Shown here piece after piece: positions 1 to 8,902 of a DNA stretch of 64,000 nt. The stretch lies in contig NZ_CP024091.1 in the NCBI RefSeq assembly GCF_002736205.1, positions 3,965,555 to 4,029,554 on the forward strand, in the 5' to 3' direction. Both the position numbers and the translations under genes were made by a program. Source of the DNA: Pedobacter ginsengisoli (GTDB lineage: Bacteria; Bacteroidota; Bacteroidia; Sphingobacteriales; Sphingobacteriaceae). Each line of letters starts with the position of its first letter. Positions within the stretch are counted from its first letter, which is position 1. Below the pieces are notes generated by a model, which did not search any database, was not told the origin of the DNA, and saw only the letters and a program-made list of their open reading frames with translations.

Positions 1-2460
1 ATTAACATCAAAGCCCCAAATGGTATTTGAAATGGGTTCTTCTCCAATATTTACTTTCGGGGTTAATGGCTTTTCGGAAAGGTTCATTATTGTACCCCCC
101 AAATTCAGCTTATTATTTACCTTATAGTCCAGCCTGGCACCAAATAAGGAGCGCTGCTGCAGTCCAAAAAGCTCGTTATTTTCAGTTGAGATCCTAATGG
201 GCTGACCTGATATTAAGATCCCTGTATTTAATATTTTAACCCTGCCTCCCTGATAGTCTACTGTAAAATCAACACCTTCCTGCAAAGGGATTGTACCGGC
301 AAAAACCCTTACTGATCCCTCAGGCACATTGATGGCATTCAGGCTAAACTCCGACGCAATATCTGACTGATAGCTTCCCTTTATAATGTACCTGTTTTGT
401 TTGGTAAACAATTGCTGTGCAACAACCTTGGTAGAATCATATAATGCCGTATAAGTATATTTATCAATAAAAGCCTGTTCCGTTGGCAAAAATTGGCTCG
501 CTAAATCCCTCCCAAAAGGCTCAACCAGCGGAAAAATTATTCGGCCATTTAATGGATCTATAGTGATATAGCCATTTTTGGTATTGGAAAGCACATAGGC
601 TGTATTTCCACTTGTATTGTTAATGTTATTGGTATTATTCAGCGAATTGCTGTTCCCAAATGAGTTGGAAGCATTGGAGCTGGCATTTGAATTAAATGGA
701 TTGTTCTCCGTCTGAAAATCAAAAATCCCATCTGGCTTCAATTCATCCTGCTGATTCAAGCGGTCCAAACCTGCAACCTGTATCCATAATTTATCCTTTA
801 AAGGCCTTTTAAATTCATCCAGCTTCTCGCCCTCAGTAATTACAGGTCTTTCAATACCTGTCTTCTCATCAATCCTAAATATATCAAGCTTAAAATTCTG
901 CTGACTGATCTGGTACCCACCAATAGAATAAATATTTTTCATCATTAACCCCCAGGTAGGCAGGTTAACTTTTGTTGTTTCATTCTTTAATAATTTTGCA
1001 AATAAAACTTTAGGGTTGGCCTGGTCAAATGGTACATCAGTAGTAAACTCACCTACCTGATATTCAACACCATTGTAAGTATAACGATAAGCAACAGCTA
1101 GTACCTCATCAGTGTTCAGGGCATTATTTAAGGAAATATAACCCAGCTTAGGCTGAAAGGTAAATTCACGTTCTGTCAACCGTCTTGCATAAGTAAGCTT
1201 TGCATAATTATCTGTACCCCCTGCCTGTTGAAAGAAAGAAATAATTGCATTGGAATTGGTTTGCCTCGCATCTGCCGGCAACATATCCAATAAATTATTG
1301 GAATGCTTTGGAAACTGGATATTCTTAAACCCCGAAGGAAGCACTGAAGTCCCTCCACCTAGAGTCGTATTATAAGGTTTATTTTCTCCTAAATCCATAA
1401 ATGCAAGCACATCTCTTGAATCCTGGGTATTACCTGCTTTATTTGTTACCCATACCTCTATTTTGGTAATGATAACACCAGTAGTAATCGTTGGAGGATT
1501 TGAAAGCGATTTATTGTAGTTATCTCTAAAATACTGGGCAAGGAAATAGTGTTTATTGGCCTCATAATTATCAGCGCTTAGTCTGTATTCATTCTGCTGC
1601 GCACCATTATTGATCTGTATTTCCCTGGATTGCGATTTTTGCTGGGTAAAAACCGTATTCACATTCAGTTTACCAAACTGCAATTGTGTTTTTATCCCAA
1701 ACAATGCCTGGGTTCCGCTAATTAAGGTAGTATTCAATGGAAGGCTCACATTACCTGCCTCAATTTTCTTTATAATATCATCATCCCCACCGGTATAATC
1801 CAGCTTAATCTGATTCTCAAAATCAAATTGAGCCTCGGTGTTGTAGTTCATATTTACCTTCAGCTTGGTACCGATGTTACCAATCACATCCATCTGGATG
1901 CGCTGGTTAAAATCAAAATTCCCCTGAAGTCGCTGCCGTTCATTAAACAGCGGATTTTCGTTTTTATTTATCCTGCCCAAAAAGGTCAGTTCAGCCTCTC
2001 CCCTGGGTTGGATATTAATGGTATTACCCCCAAATATTCTCTCGAAAGCCTTGCTGTTAATACTCAAACTAGGAATAATCCCCGTTCTTCTTACATCATT
2101 AATCTCTTCATTTGAAAGCACCCTCCAGTTATCGCGCTTAATTTCACTGCTGATCAGTCGCTGATACTCATCGATGGTAAGGTATTGAGGTGCAGACAAC
2201 AACTTGTCACCAATCAGCTGTCTTATGATATATCTTTTATTTACCGCATCATACTCCACATCCCTTTTCACATTATCAGGCAAAGGCTTAAAAGAATTTG
2301 ATGATGGCCTTATACCCAACCTTTGCTTCTCCTTTAAACCGAATAAATTCTTTGACGTATCACTGGCAACCCGCCCAACAACAACTTGAGAGAGAGCCAT
2401 TTTCCCCCAAAAAAGTGTTACCAGGAGGAGCGGTAGTATTCGCGTTAATTTGTTTTTCAA
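1..2460 (-). CDS. sprA: Cell-surface protein SprA, type IX secretion translocon (3' end outside window)
   Basis: The reading frame is open from a TTG at 2460 to the left edge (820 codons). SprA is known as the giant outer-membrane barrel (about 2,400 residues) that forms the type IX secretion pore, so about a third is present. The TTG start gives a signal peptide (KNKLTRILPLLLVTLFWG, then ALSQ). The first in-frame ATG, at 2400, would remove it, and an in-frame stop (that of ruvA) lies only 12 nt upstream, so TTG is chosen. Family-typical segments are DNWRVLSNEEI and GGDDDIIKKIEAGNVSLPL followed by a GIKTQLQFGKL strand. An Asn/Ser-rich stretch lies at about residues 583-620. It follows ruvA in the same frame, and a ruvA-sprA neighbourhood is known in other Bacteroidota. 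Identity is confident; the start codon is inferred. Confidence 0.9.
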   Translation of the reverse strand, partial: MKNKLTRILPLLLVTLFWGKMALSQVVVGRVASDTSKNLFGLKEKQRLGIRPSSNSFKPLPDNVKRDVEYDAVNKRYIIRQLIGDKLLSAPQYLTIDEYQRLISSEIKRDNWRVLSNEEINDVRRTGIIPSLSINSKAFERIFGGNTINIQPRGEAELTFLGRINKNENPLFNERQRLQGNFDFNQRIQMDVIGNIGTKLKVNMNYNTEAQFDFENQIKLDYTGGDDDIIKKIEAGNVSLPLNTTLISGTQALFGIKTQLQFGKLNVNTVFTQQKSQSREIQINNGAQQNEYRLSADNYEANKHYFLAQYFRDNYNKSLSNPPTITTGVIITKIEVWVTNKAGNTQDSRDVLAFMDLGENKPYNTTLGGGTSVLPSGFKNIQFPKHSNNLLDMLPADARQTNSNAIISFFQQAGGTDNYAKLTYARRLTEREFTFQPKLGYISLNNALNTDEVLAVAYRYTYNGVEYQVGEFTTDVPFDQANPKVLFAKLLKNETTKVNLPTWGLMMKNIYSIGGYQISQQNFKLDIFRIDEKTGIERPVITEGEKLDEFKRPLKDKLWIQVAGLDRLNQQDELKPDGIFDFQTENNPFNSNASSNASNSFGNSNSLNNTNNINNTSGNTAYVLSNTKNGYITIDPLNGRIIFPLVEPFGRDLASQFLPTEQAFIDKYTYTALYDSTKVVAQQLFTKQNRYIIKGSYQSDIASEFSLNAINVPEGSVRVFAGTIPLQEGVDFTVDYQGGRVKILNTGILISGQPIRISTENNELFGLQQRSLFGARLDYKVNNKLNLGGTIMNLSEKPLTPKVNIGEEPISNTIWGFDVN

Positions 2461-2472
2461 GAGTAAAAAAAA

Positions 2473-3057
2473 TTATAAATTCTTCAGGGCTAGTTTAATC
2501 ATTTGTTCTACTGATAAATCCTGACCACCCACCTTCACTGCGCCATCAATTGCTTTTTCTGAGGCAGGTTTTGCAAAACCAAGCATCATTAAAGCTGATA
2601 AAGCTTCTTCCTTTACGGTATTGTTTAAAGGGGCCGCAATTAACGACCCCGTTCCTTCTTTCTTTAGTTTGTCCTGCAGTTCAAGAACAAGTCTCTGTGC
2701 AGACTTTGCACCTATTCCTTTTATACGTTGTATAAGTGGCAGGTCTCCGCTAATAATAGCCGCCTGAATTTCATTGGGAGTAATAGACGAAAGCATCATC
2801 CTTCCCGTATTTGGCCCTATGCCTGATACCGAAATCAGGTGCAGAAACAATCTTCTTTCACCTTCATCGGCAAAGCCATAAAGTGTATGGGCATCCTCCT
2901 TAACGTGAAGCCAGGTATAGATTTTACAACGCTCAGTATCAGCAAGGCTACTGTAGGTATTTAGAGATATATTAATATGGTAGCCAACACCCCCGGCTTC
3001 CACTACAATATACGCAGGGCATTTAAAGGTTAACTTACCATCAATATATGCAAACAT
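2473..3057 (-). CDS. ruvA: Holliday junction branch migration protein RuvA
   Basis: At 194 aa this is the usual length for RuvA, the tetrameric DNA-binding subunit that loads RuvB on Holliday junctions during recombinational repair. The N-terminal OB-fold covers about residues 1-62 (MFAYIDGKLT start). Two helix-hairpin-helix motifs are visible, VSGIGPNTG at 77-85 and IKGIGAKSA at 112-120. A short C-terminal RuvB-binding domain (about 146-194, containing ALSALMMLGF) follows a flexible linker. It starts 3 nt after the maeB stop and ends 12 nt before sprA, so the three genes are probably cotranscribed. All expected domains are present. Confidence 0.97.
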   Translation of the reverse strand: MFAYIDGKLTFKCPAYIVVEAGGVGYHINISLNTYSSLADTERCKIYTWLHVKEDAHTLYGFADEGERRLFLHLISVSGIGPNTGRMMLSSITPNEIQAAIISGDLPLIQRIKGIGAKSAQRLVLELQDKLKKEGTGSLIAAPLNNTVKEEALSALMMLGFAKPASEKAIDGAVKVGGQDLSVEQMIKLALKNL

Positions 3058-3060
3058 ATT

Positions 3061-5373
3061 TTATTTTTTTGAAATTCTTTTTAATAGACCTTTTTTCGGA
3101 TTTGCTTCCTGCTCCTTAGCCTGTACATCTAAAACCGCAATGGTTACCATATTTACAATTTCTCTTACTGAACTGCCCAGCTGCACAATATGTACCGGTT
3201 TTTTTAATCCCAGCAAGATCGGGCCAACAGCTTCAGCTTCTCCAAGCTCCTGTAATAATTTATAGGCAATGTTACCAGATTCCAGATTAGGGAAAACCAG
3301 GGTATTTGCCGGCCCACCTACTAATCTGCTAAAAGGGAAATTATCTTTTAACATCTCATTATTAATAGCAAAGTTTCCTTGCATTTCACCATCCACCATA
3401 ATTTGCGGATATTTTTCGTGCAAAATCTTTACTGCCTTCCTTACCTTTTCCGGCACAATACCTTCGTTAGACCCGAAGTTAGAATATGAAAGTAAAGCTA
3501 CTCTTGGCTGTATATTAAATTTACTTACCGAACGTTCCAGTAACAAGGTCAAATCAACCAACTCTTCTGCCGTTGGATCAACATTAACAGTAGTATCACC
3601 AAAAAACACAGGACCCTTCTTTGTCATCATCATGTACATACCTGCAACACGATTCACACCCTCCTCAGTACCAATGACCTGCAAAGCTGGTTTAATGGTC
3701 GAAACGTAGTTTTTTGTCAGACCGGAAATCATTGCATCAGCTTCTCCAAATTCAACCATCGAAGCCCCGAAATAATTCCTGTCTCGCAAAAATTTAGTAG
3801 CCTCAATTAAAGTTACGCCCCTTCTTTGTCGTTTCTCATACAATGAATTCGCATATTTAGCCATGCGCTGCTGCTCTTCAAAAGGGTCAATAATGGTAAC
3901 GCCCTCTAATTCTAAAGCATTATCTTCAATGATCTTCTTAATGACCTCCTTGTTACCAAGCAAAATAGGAATAGCAATATTCTCGTCTTTTACAATTTGG
4001 GCAGCCTTTAAAATCTTATAGTTATCCGCTTCGGCAAATACTACGCGTTTAGGATCCGATTTGGCCTTATTTGTAATGGCGCGCATAATTGCATCATCAC
4101 CACCCAATCTATGTTTCAGTTCCTCTGCATAAGCATCCCAGTCTTTTATCACTTTACGTGCAACGCCCGATTCAATTGCAGCCTTAGCTACAGCAGCAGA
4201 AACATTCGTCATCAAACGAAGATCCATTGGTTTAGGGATAATATAATCCTTGCCAAACTTAATGTTCCTTTCATTGTAAGCCATATTAACTGCCTCAGGT
4301 ACCGGCTTTTTAGCCAGTTCAGCAATTGCCCTTACGGCAGCTATCTTCATAGGTTCGTTTATGGCAGTAGCCCTCACATCAAGCGCTCCTCTAAAAATAT
4401 ATGGAAATCCTAAAACGTTATTTACCTGGTTAGGATAGTCAGAACGGCCGGTAGCCATAATGATGTCCTTACGGGAATTAAGTGCCAGTTCATAAGCAAT
4501 TTCCGGATCAGGATTGGCCATAGCGAACACGATAGGATTTTTTGCCATCGACTTTAGCATGTCTTCCGTCACACAATTTGCAGATGACAATCCAATGAAC
4601 ACATCACTATCCTTCATTGCCTCTGCCAGCGTATCTAATTTTCTGGAAGTCGCAAATTCAGCTTTAATTGCATCAAGATTCTCGCGCGTATCTCTGATCA
4701 CGCCGGAACGGTCGCACATCACAATATTTTCTTTTCTGGCCCCTAAAGAAACATATAAGCGAGAGCAGGAAATAGCAGCAGCACCTGCCCCATTCACTAC
4801 AATCTTAATCTTATCCATTTTCTTTTTTTGCAGCTCACATGCATTTAACAATGCCGCAGCAGAAATAATAGCAGTACCATGCTGATCATCGTGCATTACA
4901 GGAATTGTCATCTCTTCCTTTAAACGACGCTCTATCTCAAAGCATTCGGGGGCTTTAATATCTTCTAAATTTACCCCACCAAAAGTAGGCTCCAGTGCCT
5001 TTACTATTTTAACAAAATCATCAACATTTGTAGTATCCAGTTCCAGATCAAAAACATCAATATCGGCAAATATTTTAAAAAGAAGTCCCTTTCCTTCCAT
5101 TACCGGCTTGCCTGCTTCAGGCCCAATATTACCTAAGCCCAATACCGCAGTACCATTACTAATTACAGCCACTAAATTTCCTTTAGCAGTATATTTATAA
5201 ACGTCTTCAGTATTATCAGCAATTTTTAGGCATGGCTCCGCAACTCCTGGTGAGTAGGCCAGTGCCAGATCTCTCTGAGAGTTTGTTGGTTTTGTTGGGA
5301 TAACCTGAATTTTCCCAGGCCGCCCTTGCGAATGGTAATCTAAAGCATCCTGCTTCCTGTTTATTTTAGTCAT
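3061..5373 (-). CDS. maeB: NADP-dependent malic enzyme with phosphotransacetylase-like domain
   Basis: This 770-aa protein oxidatively decarboxylates malate to pyruvate, supplying NADPH. It has the MaeB architecture. The malic enzyme N-domain carries SPGVAEPC (41-48) and metal and active-site residues around ECFEIERR and HDDQHGTA (161-168). The NAD(P)-binding Rossmann fold carries VVNGAGAAA (192-200). A C-terminal phosphate acetyl/butyryltransferase-like domain covers about 435-765. In MaeB homologues this domain is regulatory (acetyl-CoA sensing) rather than catalytic. The ATG at 5373 sits about 22 nt downstream of a TAACTTTG promoter-like box. It heads the maeB-ruvA-sprA series with 3-nt and 12-nt gaps. 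Confidence 0.96.
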   Translation of the reverse strand: MTKINRKQDALDYHSQGRPGKIQVIPTKPTNSQRDLALAYSPGVAEPCLKIADNTEDVYKYTAKGNLVAVISNGTAVLGLGNIGPEAGKPVMEGKGLLFKIFADIDVFDLELDTTNVDDFVKIVKALEPTFGGVNLEDIKAPECFEIERRLKEEMTIPVMHDDQHGTAIISAAALLNACELQKKKMDKIKIVVNGAGAAAISCSRLYVSLGARKENIVMCDRSGVIRDTRENLDAIKAEFATSRKLDTLAEAMKDSDVFIGLSSANCVTEDMLKSMAKNPIVFAMANPDPEIAYELALNSRKDIIMATGRSDYPNQVNNVLGFPYIFRGALDVRATAINEPMKIAAVRAIAELAKKPVPEAVNMAYNERNIKFGKDYIIPKPMDLRLMTNVSAAVAKAAIESGVARKVIKDWDAYAEELKHRLGGDDAIMRAITNKAKSDPKRVVFAEADNYKILKAAQIVKDENIAIPILLGNKEVIKKIIEDNALELEGVTIIDPFEEQQRMAKYANSLYEKRQRRGVTLIEATKFLRDRNYFGASMVEFGEADAMISGLTKNYVSTIKPALQVIGTEEGVNRVAGMYMMMTKKGPVFFGDTTVNVDPTAEELVDLTLLLERSVSKFNIQPRVALLSYSNFGSNEGIVPEKVRKAVKILHEKYPQIMVDGEMQGNFAINNEMLKDNFPFSRLVGGPANTLVFPNLESGNIAYKLLQELGEAEAVGPILLGLKKPVHIVQLGSSVREIVNMVTIAVLDVQAKEQEANPKKGLLKRISKK

Positions 5374-5395
5374 AAAATTGTCAATTGTAAAGAGC

Positions 5396-5403
5396 CAAAG
5401 TTA
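5396..5403 (-). promoter_or_regulatory. Candidate -7 promoter element of maeB
   Basis: Read on the minus strand, the box is TAACTTTG, an exact match to the Bacteroidota -7 consensus TAnnTTTG, 22 nt before the maeB start. There is no clear TTTG at the expected -33 spacing, so support is partial. A weak GGCTT/AAGCC hairpin at 5419-5439 lies just upstream and may end transcription of the preceding transglycosylase gene. Confidence 0.4.
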
Positions 5404-5512
5404 CAATTCTTTTATTAGGGCTTAAAATAAAAAAAAGCCAATTAAATTACATATTATACAGGTTTAAATGCAATTATGAACAAAATGAACAGGAAAATAA
5501 ACAAACTGAACG

Positions 5513-6724
5513 CTAGCTTTTCAGGCGACCGGAGGTCTCATTTTCGGGAGTCGTGGTATACACTTTCAGCTTCTGGCCCGGAACAATAGTTAAACTTCTT
5601 AACTTATTCCAAACCTTAATATCTTGAACTTCAACATGGTATTTGTTCGCAATTTCTCCCAGGTTTTGCCCTCGCCTAACCTTATGATAAAAGTAAACAG
5701 GCTTCGATTTTACACTCCTTTCGGGCCGTCTCTCTTCATTTGAGGCCAACACCACTTTCATACTCGCTTCCGGATCTGAATTGAGTACTTCATAAATCCT
5801 GGCAAAATTAGCCAGACTAACTTTTGGAACTATCACACGTTTGGGATCTTCTGCTGTCCCGTTAACAATCTTCTTCTTATAAGAAGGGTTTAACTTACAC
5901 AGTTCTTCCACATCCATATTCAAAGCATTAGCTAAGGTAGGAATAGCAATAAAGCGATTAACCTGAATAGTATCCGTAATTTTTATGTACGATGGTCGTT
6001 GCGAATTAATATGATGCTTATCTGAACATTTCATTACGTAAACTGCAGCAATAAATGCAGGCACATAATTTCTTGTTTCGGTTGGCAGGAATCTTCTGAG
6101 TGTCCAGAAATCGTTGGAATTCGATTTTTCCATCGCCCTCTTTACATTTCCCATTCCGCAATTATAGGCCGCAATTGCCAGCAACCAATCTCCCAATTCT
6201 TCATAAGCATCTCTAAAATAAGTTGCTGCGGCATAACTTGCCTGTATTGGATCCTTCCGGTCGTCAACAAAATTATCCATATTTAGCCCGTACTCTCTGG
6301 CAGTGCCAAACATAAATTGCCACAATCCGGTAGCACCCACTCTGGAAACAGCATGCGGATTCATAGAAGATTCTATTATTGGGAGATACTTAATTTCTTC
6401 CGGTATGTTAAGGCTCTTAAGCGCCTTTTCAAAGATGGGGAAATAATAGTCAGACAGCCCCAGCATCCTACCCATCATATCCTTCCTCCCGGTATAAATG
6501 TCAATGTACTTCTGCACATATTCATTATAAGTAAGCGGAACGGTTTTCTGAATAGAATCCAGTCTGTTCTTGTAATTGTAATTATAGTTATTAAATAACG
6601 GGGTTTCATCAACCTCAGGTACTGAGGTTGTGTCGTTTAAAATTAAACCATGCTGCTGGGCAGCTGCCGAAAAGCTAATTAATGCTAGGATGCAATAGGA
6701 TACAATGTGTACTTTTATTTTCAT
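5513..6724 (-). CDS. Membrane-bound lytic murein transglycosylase, MltD-like (SLT + LysM)
   Basis: A periplasmic lytic transglycosylase cleaves the MurNAc-GlcNAc bond of peptidoglycan. The frame opens with an ATG at 6751, but the ATG at 6724 gives a clean signal peptide (MKIKVHIVSYCILALISFSA, then AAQQ), so I take that start. The SLT domain has the catalytic glutamate in PIIESSMNP, then VGATGLWQFM and the conserved AAYNCGMGNV. A C-terminal LysM repeat (VRRGQNLGEIANKYHV onward) binds peptidoglycan; the region between may hold a second degenerate LysM (IPTLANALNMDVEELCKLNP). It follows gatA at a short gap and may be cotranscribed. The family is certain; the exact Mlt class is inferred from the SLT-LysM layout. 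Confidence 0.9.
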   Translation of the reverse strand: MKIKVHIVSYCILALISFSAAAQQHGLILNDTTSVPEVDETPLFNNYNYNYKNRLDSIQKTVPLTYNEYVQKYIDIYTGRKDMMGRMLGLSDYYFPIFEKALKSLNIPEEIKYLPIIESSMNPHAVSRVGATGLWQFMFGTAREYGLNMDNFVDDRKDPIQASYAAATYFRDAYEELGDWLLAIAAYNCGMGNVKRAMEKSNSNDFWTLRRFLPTETRNYVPAFIAAVYVMKCSDKHHINSQRPSYIKITDTIQVNRFIAIPTLANALNMDVEELCKLNPSYKKKIVNGTAEDPKRVIVPKVSLANFARIYEVLNSDPEASMKVVLASNEERRPERSVKSKPVYFYHKVRRGQNLGEIANKYHVEVQDIKVWNKLRSLTIVPGQKLKVYTTTPENETSGRLKS

Positions 6725-6770
6725 AGGCATTTCATTCTGCTTCCAAGGCACTCAAAAAGAACCCCTTAGC

Positions 6771-8201
6771 TTAACTTCCTTTTAAAAATGTTTGGGACAA
6801 GGAAAGTAACTCTTCCTCCCTAAAATGTTTGGTCATCAATTGAATACTTAACGGCAAACTATCTGTATTATTGCCCAATGGAATTGCTACCGCCGGAATC
6901 CCGGTTAAAGAGGCCAATACTGTAAATATATCTGCCATGTACATCACCAACGGATCATCAATGTTATCCCCTATTTTAAAAGCCGGAGTTGGGGTTACAG
7001 GAGTTAAAACGATATCGAAATCTTTAAGCATTTCTTCCATTTTCTCTCTTATCAACCTTCTTACCTGCTGTGCTTTTTGATAGTATGCATCATAATATCC
7101 CGCACTCAAAACAAAGGTCCCCAACAAAATCCTTCTTTTCACCTCTTCACCAAAACCTTCAGCTCTTGATTTTTTATAAAGCTCATTTAAATTGGTGGCT
7201 TCCAGATTTCGGTGTCCATAATGCACCCCATCATAACGCGATAAGTTAGACGAGGCCTCTGCTGTAGTTAACACATAATATGCAGGAACCAGATAATCGA
7301 GCAAATCGAATGACACATACGCTACCGTATGGCCTTGAGCTTTAAATCGCTCAATAGCATTCAATATCGAATCTTTAATAGCAGGGTCTAATGCCTCGCT
7401 CTCTAAAGTCTCTCTTATAACTGCAATTTTCTTTTTGGCACCTGTGGCAGCGATTGCAGAATATGCAGGCACTTCCTTTTTAGAAGCCGTACTGTCATAC
7501 TCGTCCGCTCCGGCTAAAACTTCCAGCAATATAGCGGCATCACTGACAGAAGAAGTAATTGTACCCACCTGATCAAATGATGAGGCATAGGCAATTACAC
7601 CATATCTCGAAATGCGTCCATAAGTTGGTTTAAAACCAATACATCCGCAAAAAGCAGCAGGTTGCCTTACTGAGCCCCCGGTATCAGTTCCTAAGGCCGA
7701 CAAGCATAAATCAGCCTGGACAGCAACAGCCGATCCACCTGATGATCCTCCTGCTACCCTTTCAGTATCTGCAGCATTGCTTACCGGGCCATAATAAGAA
7801 GTTTCATTTGACCCCCCCATTGCAAATTCATCACAGTTTAACCTGCCAATAATAACAGCGTCTTCACTGATCAGTCTTTCCACAACGGTAGCTGAATAGG
7901 GAGATACAAAACCTTCAAGCATCCTTGATGAAGCAGTAACCATATGGTCTTTATAAGATATATTATCTTTTATACCAATTACCATCCCCGCAAGCTTACC
8001 GGCAGTTCCATTGTCTATTTTTTCCTGCACAAGCTTAGCTTGCTCAGCAGCCGAATAAAAAAACACCTCATTGAATGCATTGAGGTGTTGATGAGCTTCT
8101 ATTTGCTTAAAATAATAATCTAACAACTCAGGTAAACTGAGTTTTTTTTGATCAATAAGAGTTTGTATCTCTGTTAAGGAGCTATACTTCTTCAAATTCA
8201 A
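6771..8201 (-). CDS. gatA: Glutamyl-tRNA(Gln)/aspartyl-tRNA(Asn) amidotransferase subunit A
   Basis: GatA hydrolyses glutamine and passes ammonia to GatB for conversion of misacylated Glu-tRNA(Gln) (and Asp-tRNA(Asn)). The 476-aa length is normal. The amidase-signature triad is visible: Lys78 in GIKDN, the cis-Ser in GGSSGGS (Ser153) and the nucleophile Ser177 in GTDTGGSVRQP. Downstream segments such as GYYDAYYQKAQQVR and DIVLTPVTPTPAF are typical of GatA rather than general amidases. No gatB or gatC is in the window, which is common when the genes are dispersed. It sits between tatA and the lytic transglycosylase gene, all minus strand. Confidence 0.95.
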   Translation of the reverse strand: MNLKKYSSLTEIQTLIDQKKLSLPELLDYYFKQIEAHQHLNAFNEVFFYSAAEQAKLVQEKIDNGTAGKLAGMVIGIKDNISYKDHMVTASSRMLEGFVSPYSATVVERLISEDAVIIGRLNCDEFAMGGSNETSYYGPVSNAADTERVAGGSSGGSAVAVQADLCLSALGTDTGGSVRQPAAFCGCIGFKPTYGRISRYGVIAYASSFDQVGTITSSVSDAAILLEVLAGADEYDSTASKKEVPAYSAIAATGAKKKIAVIRETLESEALDPAIKDSILNAIERFKAQGHTVAYVSFDLLDYLVPAYYVLTTAEASSNLSRYDGVHYGHRNLEATNLNELYKKSRAEGFGEEVKRRILLGTFVLSAGYYDAYYQKAQQVRRLIREKMEEMLKDFDIVLTPVTPTPAFKIGDNIDDPLVMYMADIFTVLASLTGIPAVAIPLGNNTDSLPLSIQLMTKHFREEELLSLSQTFLKGS

Positions 8202-8237
8202 GAATACATTAAGATTAAAAATTAGGTTCTAAAAAAC

Positions 8238-8441
8238 CTATAACGGTTTGTTGGTGCGGTTTCTTTCTACCGTTTCATTATCATCAACTCCGTCTTTGCC
8301 ATCTTTAAACTCTTTAATACCTTTTCCAAGACCTTTCATTAGTTCAGGAATCTTTCTACCTCCGAAAAGCAAAAGTACTATTACAAGAATAACGGCTATT
8401 TCCATGCCACCTAACGCGGCTGATATCGTTGTGTTTAACAT
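8238..8441 (-). CDS. tatA: Twin-arginine translocase TatA/TatE-type subunit
   Basis: This is a 67-aa pore-forming subunit of the Tat system, which exports folded proteins across the inner membrane. It has a short N-terminal membrane helix (GMEIAVILVIVLLLFGG), the hinge RKIPELMKGLGKGIKEFKDG that defines TatA proteins, and a short polar tail. It lies 10 nt downstream of a second, longer tatA-type gene, so the two form a tandem pair. Either could act as TatA; no separate TatB or TatC is visible here. Confidence 0.92.
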   Translation of the reverse strand: MLNTTISAALGGMEIAVILVIVLLLFGGRKIPELMKGLGKGIKEFKDGKDGVDDNETVERNRTNKPL

Positions 8442-8451
8442 GATATTTTAG

Positions 8452-8844
8452 TTAAAGTTTAGTTTTATCTGTTTCTATTTTTGTGTTCTCTGTATTGTCA
8501 TTTGCCGCAACAAGATCCTGCTTTTCAAAATCTACCGGCTCTTTAGTTTCCTCTGCATCCTGAGCATGTTGCTCCGGGGTTGATTCAGAAGGATGATGAC
8601 GATTAACATTGGTGTCATTAATCACCGACTCAATATCATCAACAATACCTACGGAATTTATGTTGCGATGGATCTCTCTTTTCACCCCCTCAGAAGCATC
8701 CTTAAAATCTCTGATTCCTTTCCCTAAACCTCTTGCCAATTCAGGTAATTTTTTACCCCCAAATAACAAAAGTACCACCGCCAGGATAAGCATAATCTCG
8801 CCGCCACCCATGTTCAGGAATTCTATTAACGTCCCTCTATACAT
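8452..8844 (-). CDS. Twin-arginine translocase TatA/TatB-type subunit with acidic tail
   Basis: This second Tat subunit is 130 aa. The membrane helix (IMLILAVVLLLFGG) and amphipathic helix (KKLPELARGLGKGIRDFKD) match TatA. The tail of about 75 residues is polar and acidic and is longer than in the neighbouring 67-aa copy. A longer tail is seen in TatB-like proteins, but the FGG-K-LPEL hinge is TatA-like, so TatA versus TatB cannot be decided from sequence. Met1 (8844) or Met12 (8811) could start the protein. It probably heads a two-gene tat unit followed by gatA. Confidence 0.88.
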   Translation of the reverse strand: MYRGTLIEFLNMGGGEIMLILAVVLLLFGGKKLPELARGLGKGIRDFKDASEGVKREIHRNINSVGIVDDIESVINDTNVNRHHPSESTPEQHAQDAEETKEPVDFEKQDLVAANDNTENTKIETDKTKL

Positions 8845-8902
8845 TTTCTTACTGATTTATAATTAATTAATACAAATATAAGCATTTATAATCCACAATA
8901 TC

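Noticed and set aside
1176..2498. Several short frames on both strands at the left end
   Set aside because: They are shadows inside sprA, whose long minus-strand frame has a TTG start and runs off the edge.
3269..3709. 146-aa plus-strand frame
   Set aside because: Antisense shadow of maeB with no family features.
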